The notes under the pieces are model-generated. The model was not told where the DNA came from, did not search any database, and saw only the letters and a list, made by a program, of their open reading frames with translations. A stretch of DNA of 64,000 nucleotides, taken from contig CP154955.1 of assembly GCA_039621445.1 (NCBI GenBank), positions 21,503,823-21,567,822 of the forward strand, written 5' to 3'. Positions 26,923-32,900 of this stretch are shown here, piece by piece (positions within the stretch are counted from its first letter, which is position 1; each line of letters begins with the position of its first letter). The stretch is from Euglena gracilis. Its lineage: Eukaryota > Euglenida > Euglenophyceae > Euglenales. The position numbers and the translations under genes are program-made.

Positions 26923-29900
26923 ACACCACGACAGACCAACATTCTCATTTGCCAAGTCGCCCGATCATTTGCTTGGCGATGACCATCAGCCCATCCCTTC
27001 GCCGACAACCAAGTGAAACGGCCATCCCCCCGGCACAGGATCCCGGAGCCCCTCCCACACCCACACCGCCACCATCACCCTGACACCGAGTCAGCAGCCC
27101 ACCCCCACGGTCACGCCCACCTTCACGCTCAGCCTCACCCCTCTGCCGACCAGCACCCCCACTCTGTCCCTGCCTGGGAGCTCCTTCAAGCCAAGCGAAG
27201 TACAGTTTCAGGAAAGGTTTGCAGTCCATCATGTTTCATTGTCCAGGGGGATCGACCTTCAGCAGGCAGTTTGTGTTGTGGCTCATAATTGTGCATTTCA
27301 TATGAATTGTGTGTTTCCAATCCATGTGCATATAGGTCATACAATATCAAATTTCCAGAAAAACCCAGTGGCCTTTGTGAATTCTCGAGGGCCCACAGGA
27401 CTGTTTTCTTTTCCAACATCGTTTTCCCCTTGGCCTCAATTGCCGCTCAGCGGACAGAGTCAGAGCGAGCTTCCTCCACCAACGCTCAGTGCATCCCGCA
27501 CCACCGTTCTGCTGGACCCAGCGAGCGGCCCGCCGCTCATCCCGATCATCGCGGCGTGCGCCGGCGGGGGGTTCGCGCTGGCGGCCGGCGGGCTGTGGTA
27601 CGGCTGCCGGCACCGCCGCCGGACCAACGTTGGGGCCGCCGCCGGCTCCTCTCTGGCCCCGGTGGAGGCCCCCAAAGCGGGAACCGAGGTACGCCGCCCG
27701 CGGAGCTTCCGGCCGCAGAACTTGGTGAGTGCGGTGCGAGGCCTGGCGAGTCTGCAGTGAGTCCACTCGCTTTCAGAAACCGAAAGACATTTGTGACAAA
27801 ACCAACTCCGGTGTTTCGTCAATGGTCTGGGGACCCGTTTGGTGCGCTGGGCTTGCGCAGTGTCGTTCCGGCCCCACCGCCGCCAGTGTTTGTTTTTTTT
27901 GCAGAGCTTCCGCTTGTCTGTGGGGGACTCGGACGGCTCAGCGGAGGCAGCCGCCGGTGCGGGGGTGGGCGGTGTCCCCACACCGCCGCCCCCCGGCAAC
28001 GAACTGGGCCGGAGTGGAGACCTGCGGGGGACGATCTACGCCGTGCCCAGGGAGCCCAGTGAGGATTGGTCTGATTCAGGAGTACGCAGGGGTTTCATCT
28101 CCTGCCGTCCCCCTCTTGATGGGTTGGACGTTTGGTGATTTTTACACACACAAACACAAACAAATGGACTAACACCTTTCTTTGACCGTAATCCCAAAAG
28201 AAAAAAGCAACACAAACTGGGACAGGAGGTGTCACAACTGACACAGAATTTTTAGGGTTTACACAACGACCTGGAAAAGAAGCTGGAGATATTAGGGGAG
28301 CCAAATATTAGGGGGAAGAAAGGTTGGATTCTGGTCCAAACTTGTTTAAACTGGGGTACCAAAAACACACATCAGCAAAAATCTGGCCTGTGCCAGTGTA
28401 AAGCGCCAGATGTTTCTTTGTCTCGTCTTTTCCTTATGAAAACCCAGGAAACACCTCTTTTTTTAATTTACCGGGGGGGGGGGATTGGATGCCAAAAAAA
28501 TTGATTGGGAAAAAATTGGTGTACAGAAATCCTGCCAAATTTTTCCGGGCCTTTTTTGAAAATCCTGCCTCAAAAATTTGAAAATCACCCTTTTTCCAGT
28601 CATCTGGCAAGCAAAACCTGCCAATTTTTTCCGGGCCGTTTTCAGGTTTGGCACCAATTTTTTCGGCTTCCAATTTTGTCGGGTCTAATTTTATCTAGCT
28701 TCAATTTCCCCCCCGGTAGTTTTTGAATGTAATTTGTGAAGGTGGGAAAATCAAAATTAGAAAATCCTGCACGTGCTCACAGTGCACAAGAGTTATCCAC
28801 AAGGGGATCTTTTTGGGGGGGATAAAATGTTTTGGGGGTCAGCTATGTCTCAATGGGGGAGGGATTTAGTCGACAAGCACCTTGAAAAAAGGCGGTTTGT
28901 CTTTGATTTGACAGGTCCGTTTTTATTTCCCACCTGCAGATGGTGATGATGAAGTCTGACGTTTCTTGTGTCAAAATGCCCCAACCGAACCAGATTACAT
29001 TGGCCCCAGGGATTGGTAAGTGGTCGCTGGTGCTTGATTTGTTTACCAATAAGATGTGACCAGAGTTTATTGTTGTTTTTTTTGGAGAATGGAAATTGTC
29101 CCACCCCACACCACCCAAAGGAGTTTTTCTCCGGAACCCACCTCTCTCCTTCACCCCCCATACGCCAAAGTGATTGCTTTCTGGGGCGACTCTGCTTCTG
29201 TTGCAAAACTGTTGCTTGACGGCTTTGGGAGACATTGCATTTTTTTGAGGGGTATTGGTTCTCTGACTGTGTCCAAGGCAGATGCCCTCGGATTCCCAGG
29301 CCTCGGGGCAAAACAGGAGGAGGACGAAGAGGACGAGGATGATGAGGAGGTACATCTGCCACGCCCGGAGGAGGTAATTTGTGTAATGCAAGGTTGAATA
29401 TGCTCCTTCCAATAATAACTCGGGCCTGTAACCACTCCCGCAGAATGGTTCAAACGTTGACCAATGGATCCAGCTGCATTCATTAATTCAATAAGATCCC
29501 CCATAAATGAAATACATAACATTTCATCCCCTCCTTTTGAAAGGGTTCAGAAAAAGACATGGTCAACGAGGTGCGAATTTTTTAAAACCACGGGTTGTTT
29601 CAATCAAGCCTTTGTGATAAAGGCGTTGCCTCTCCTTGTTCTTTTCTCATTCCATTTGGAGTGAGAGTGAAGTGAAGTTAATATGCGTTCATAAGCGCTT
29701 CCCTAAACCCATCGCGGGTCAAAAAAGACGAATGATCGCATTGAAGTAGATGAATCTTCCAGGCAAATACTGAACGCCAACTATATTGCCTGTCAGGCTC
29801 CCATTTTTACGAATTTAGGGAGAAGCGGTGCTGCATTCTGGACCAAGTTAGGCCGAATTTAGGCACCTTGCAGGGTGCCCGTGTTGTTGTGTGTTCTTTT

Positions 29901-32900
29901 TTATAATCATCGACCCATTGATGGTGTTTTTGTGTGTTGAAGGGGTGTGCCCTGTTGGGGGTTGGCTTTTGCTCATTCCAGTACCATTCCTGCGGTGCGC
30001 CACAGAGCTATCGCCATCGGTACGGCGTAGCTGCCACCCGGCAAGGCAGCCTCCGCCGGCAGTGCTCCATGCCAATCCCCCGGCCGGGGAAGGTGTGCCA
30101 CAGCCCCGGCATTTTTCGGAGCGTCTTTTCCGACATTGAGTGGCCAAAGACCGGGACAGAGGCTGTACATTGGATTCACCGCAGCCACAGGCGAAAGCAG
30201 TCTGCGTCCCACAGCACAGGATGGGCGTTGGATGCTCCGGAGTTGCCAATTCCCGTGCCGTCATGACCCTCGATCTGCAGTGCAACCTTCGTCCCATCGC
30301 AGCCTTTGGAGCCGAGGCCGATGGAGGGCGTCGTGTTGGAGCGGTCCCGCGGTCTGAAGCTGATGATGGAGGTGCCGCAGCCCGCCCTCCACTTGTGCCT
30401 CTCAACGCCGGCGGAAGAGGACGACCCCGTGCCCCGGTCCCAAAGCTTGCATCCCGAGAGGGGACAGGTGCGCCGTGGCGACGTTGTCTGCAAAACCATT
30501 ATTTGTTCTCTCATATCCCCAAAATTACCCCAGAGGCATTTGTTCTGTTTGAAAAGACAGAATAGGAAGAAGTTTGAACGCAATGCGAATCTGAGTGAAA
30601 AAATTTCCAGCCAAGGCGCAATGCTCTTCCACACATACCTACCCCCCCCCCCGGTACTGGCCGACCTGTCAGGTGACAGTTCGGGGGGTATTAAGAACAC
30701 CCTGGGCATAGTCACCCCTCTCATTTTGCCCAAAATTGCCACACAGCAGTTCCCTCAGAAATTGTGCATCCTGCCTTTAGGAGCTTCCCTGAGAAGTACA
30801 CTTTTTGCTAGAGACGACAGAAAATATTTCACCTCCTCTGTTAATTAATCTGCAGCATGACATATTGTGCGGCATGGGGAATATTTGGATAATTATCCGC
30901 ATTCTTTTTCTGGCGAAAAACATGAAACCAATTTAAATCCACAAAAAAATGCAAATTAGGCCAAAAAAAATGCAAACGTTCGAGAGTTTGTGTTATATTT
31001 TGACGTATATGTCTATTTTAATTCCCGGAACATACTGATACAAAAATATGTGATTTGTTGGCCTTTTTACTTTGAAAAATGAGAAAACATCAACAAAATT
31101 TTGGTCTGAGGGGAAAATGAGGTCTAAAGGGCAGAATTTTTCTGTTCATTCATTTTGGAATTTCCACCTTGTGCATCTTGCACACTGGGCTTGGCGCTTT
31201 TTGGGGGGGTTTCTTTGGACTCTTGTTCTTCTGATGCAACATGATCCTGCGTCAAATTTTTATCAACATGATCCTGCGTATATTTTTAGAGAATTGGTGG
31301 GTGGGCTGCAAGTGCATAGTATGCGGGGCGGTTACATCATTTATTCTTTTCGCAAGTTGTGCCTGTTAGTGCTCCAGGATGTTTGGGTGCAAATGAAGTG
31401 GGAAGTGGGGGGAGGTGGGGGGGCACGGCAGGATGGGAATCAGCCAAACGGCCAGGGTGGTGGGGGGGGGGGAGTTCGACCCCCCCCACCACCTCCTCTC
31501 ATATTTCCGGGAGCACCAATTTTCGACCACCAAAATTTTTCTCGGCGCCTTCGACGCTGGGTGGATTTGTTAAAAGATCTGCGAAAATGCTGTGGTGGAT
31601 GGGCCCACCAGGCCTTCCCCTACAGCCCTGGTGCGGGGGGGGGGGGAGGGGAGGGGGGGGGGAAGAGGTGGTGAGGGGGGTGAGGGGGGGGGGTCGCGGG
31701 AAAATTACCTCAAAATTCAAAATTCTTTTGCATTTTTCACATGTTTTAAGATGGTAACCCAGACCCAGAAATTTTGTTATGAACCCCCACCATTGCAAAC
31801 AGTTCCAAATACAACGACACCAAAGCCCCCTTAACTGCAAATAATTGTTTTGTGGTTAGGAGGGGTGAGGGGGGGTGAGGGAGGTGAGAGTAGGGGAGTG
31901 GGGGAGGGGGGTCAGGGGTCCCAACTTCGGACCATTGCTCTGTTCAGGATACCTCTCCCCCCTTGTCCAAGACTCACCGTGTCGTTGACACACCCCCGGT
32001 GTCAACGACACGTTCCCTGAACATCGGCGTGTCTTGGACAGGGGGGCGGAGGTGCGTTTTTCGGCAATCCTCCCCATCCTGCGCGGCAGACCAACCATTT
32101 GGGCATCACGGCGGAGGGGGCCGAGCGTGGTGCAGAACGCTTAAAGGGAAAGAAGAAGCGGCGCTCTTCGCGTCTCCGGCGCCGCCTGGAGCTTGAGGTG
32201 CCGTCCACCCGACCAGGACTAGGTTGCTGCCAAGTGGTCGTGGAAGGAGTGGTCAGCTAATGCCCCTTCCCATCAGGCGTGGCAGAAATGTGTTTATGGC
32301 CTCGAAAATCAATGAGATTGGTGAGTTTGCTTTTCATTGTGCCAAGCAAAACAGTACTGGATGAATTGGGGAGATGCTTTTATGCTTTGACTTTGAGTTT
32401 GAATATGTGCCCAAAAAAACAACGTCCCAAATGAAACCCCCAGCGTCTGATTTTGTGTGCAGATAACAGCCCAGGGGATACGGTTTGGTGGTTGGGTTTG
32501 GGCTTTGTAGACTTGGGTTTGGGGTGTTGTTGGCGTTTTGTCTGGATGTGGTCACATTTGAGAAGGAAATTCAAGAGTTTTGTATTCCACCAGGAGCGGG
32601 CGGGGATGGAACTGTAATAAATCAGTGAGGATAGAAATTGTAGGAACCAAATTTTTCTGTTTTTTTCCAACTGTTCTTTCCGGGGTCTCCCTAGGACCTT
32701 TTTCTCTGCATTTTATCGAAATAATTCTCATTTTTTCCAGGCGTCCACCATCTTTGGAGATTATTTTCTATTTTGTTTTTAATTTGACTACCTAATTTTG
32801 ACAGGCATAATTTCTTAATTTCCTCCAGAAGTTTGCAAAATTTTAGATTATTGGGAAGCCATTCAACTCTTCAGGTAACCCCCCAAATAATATACCCCCC

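Noticed and set aside
26573-27008. Thr-His and Val-Cys repeat ORFs
   Set aside because: They are products of the (CA)n microsatellite; only the P/T codons before and after it are kept.
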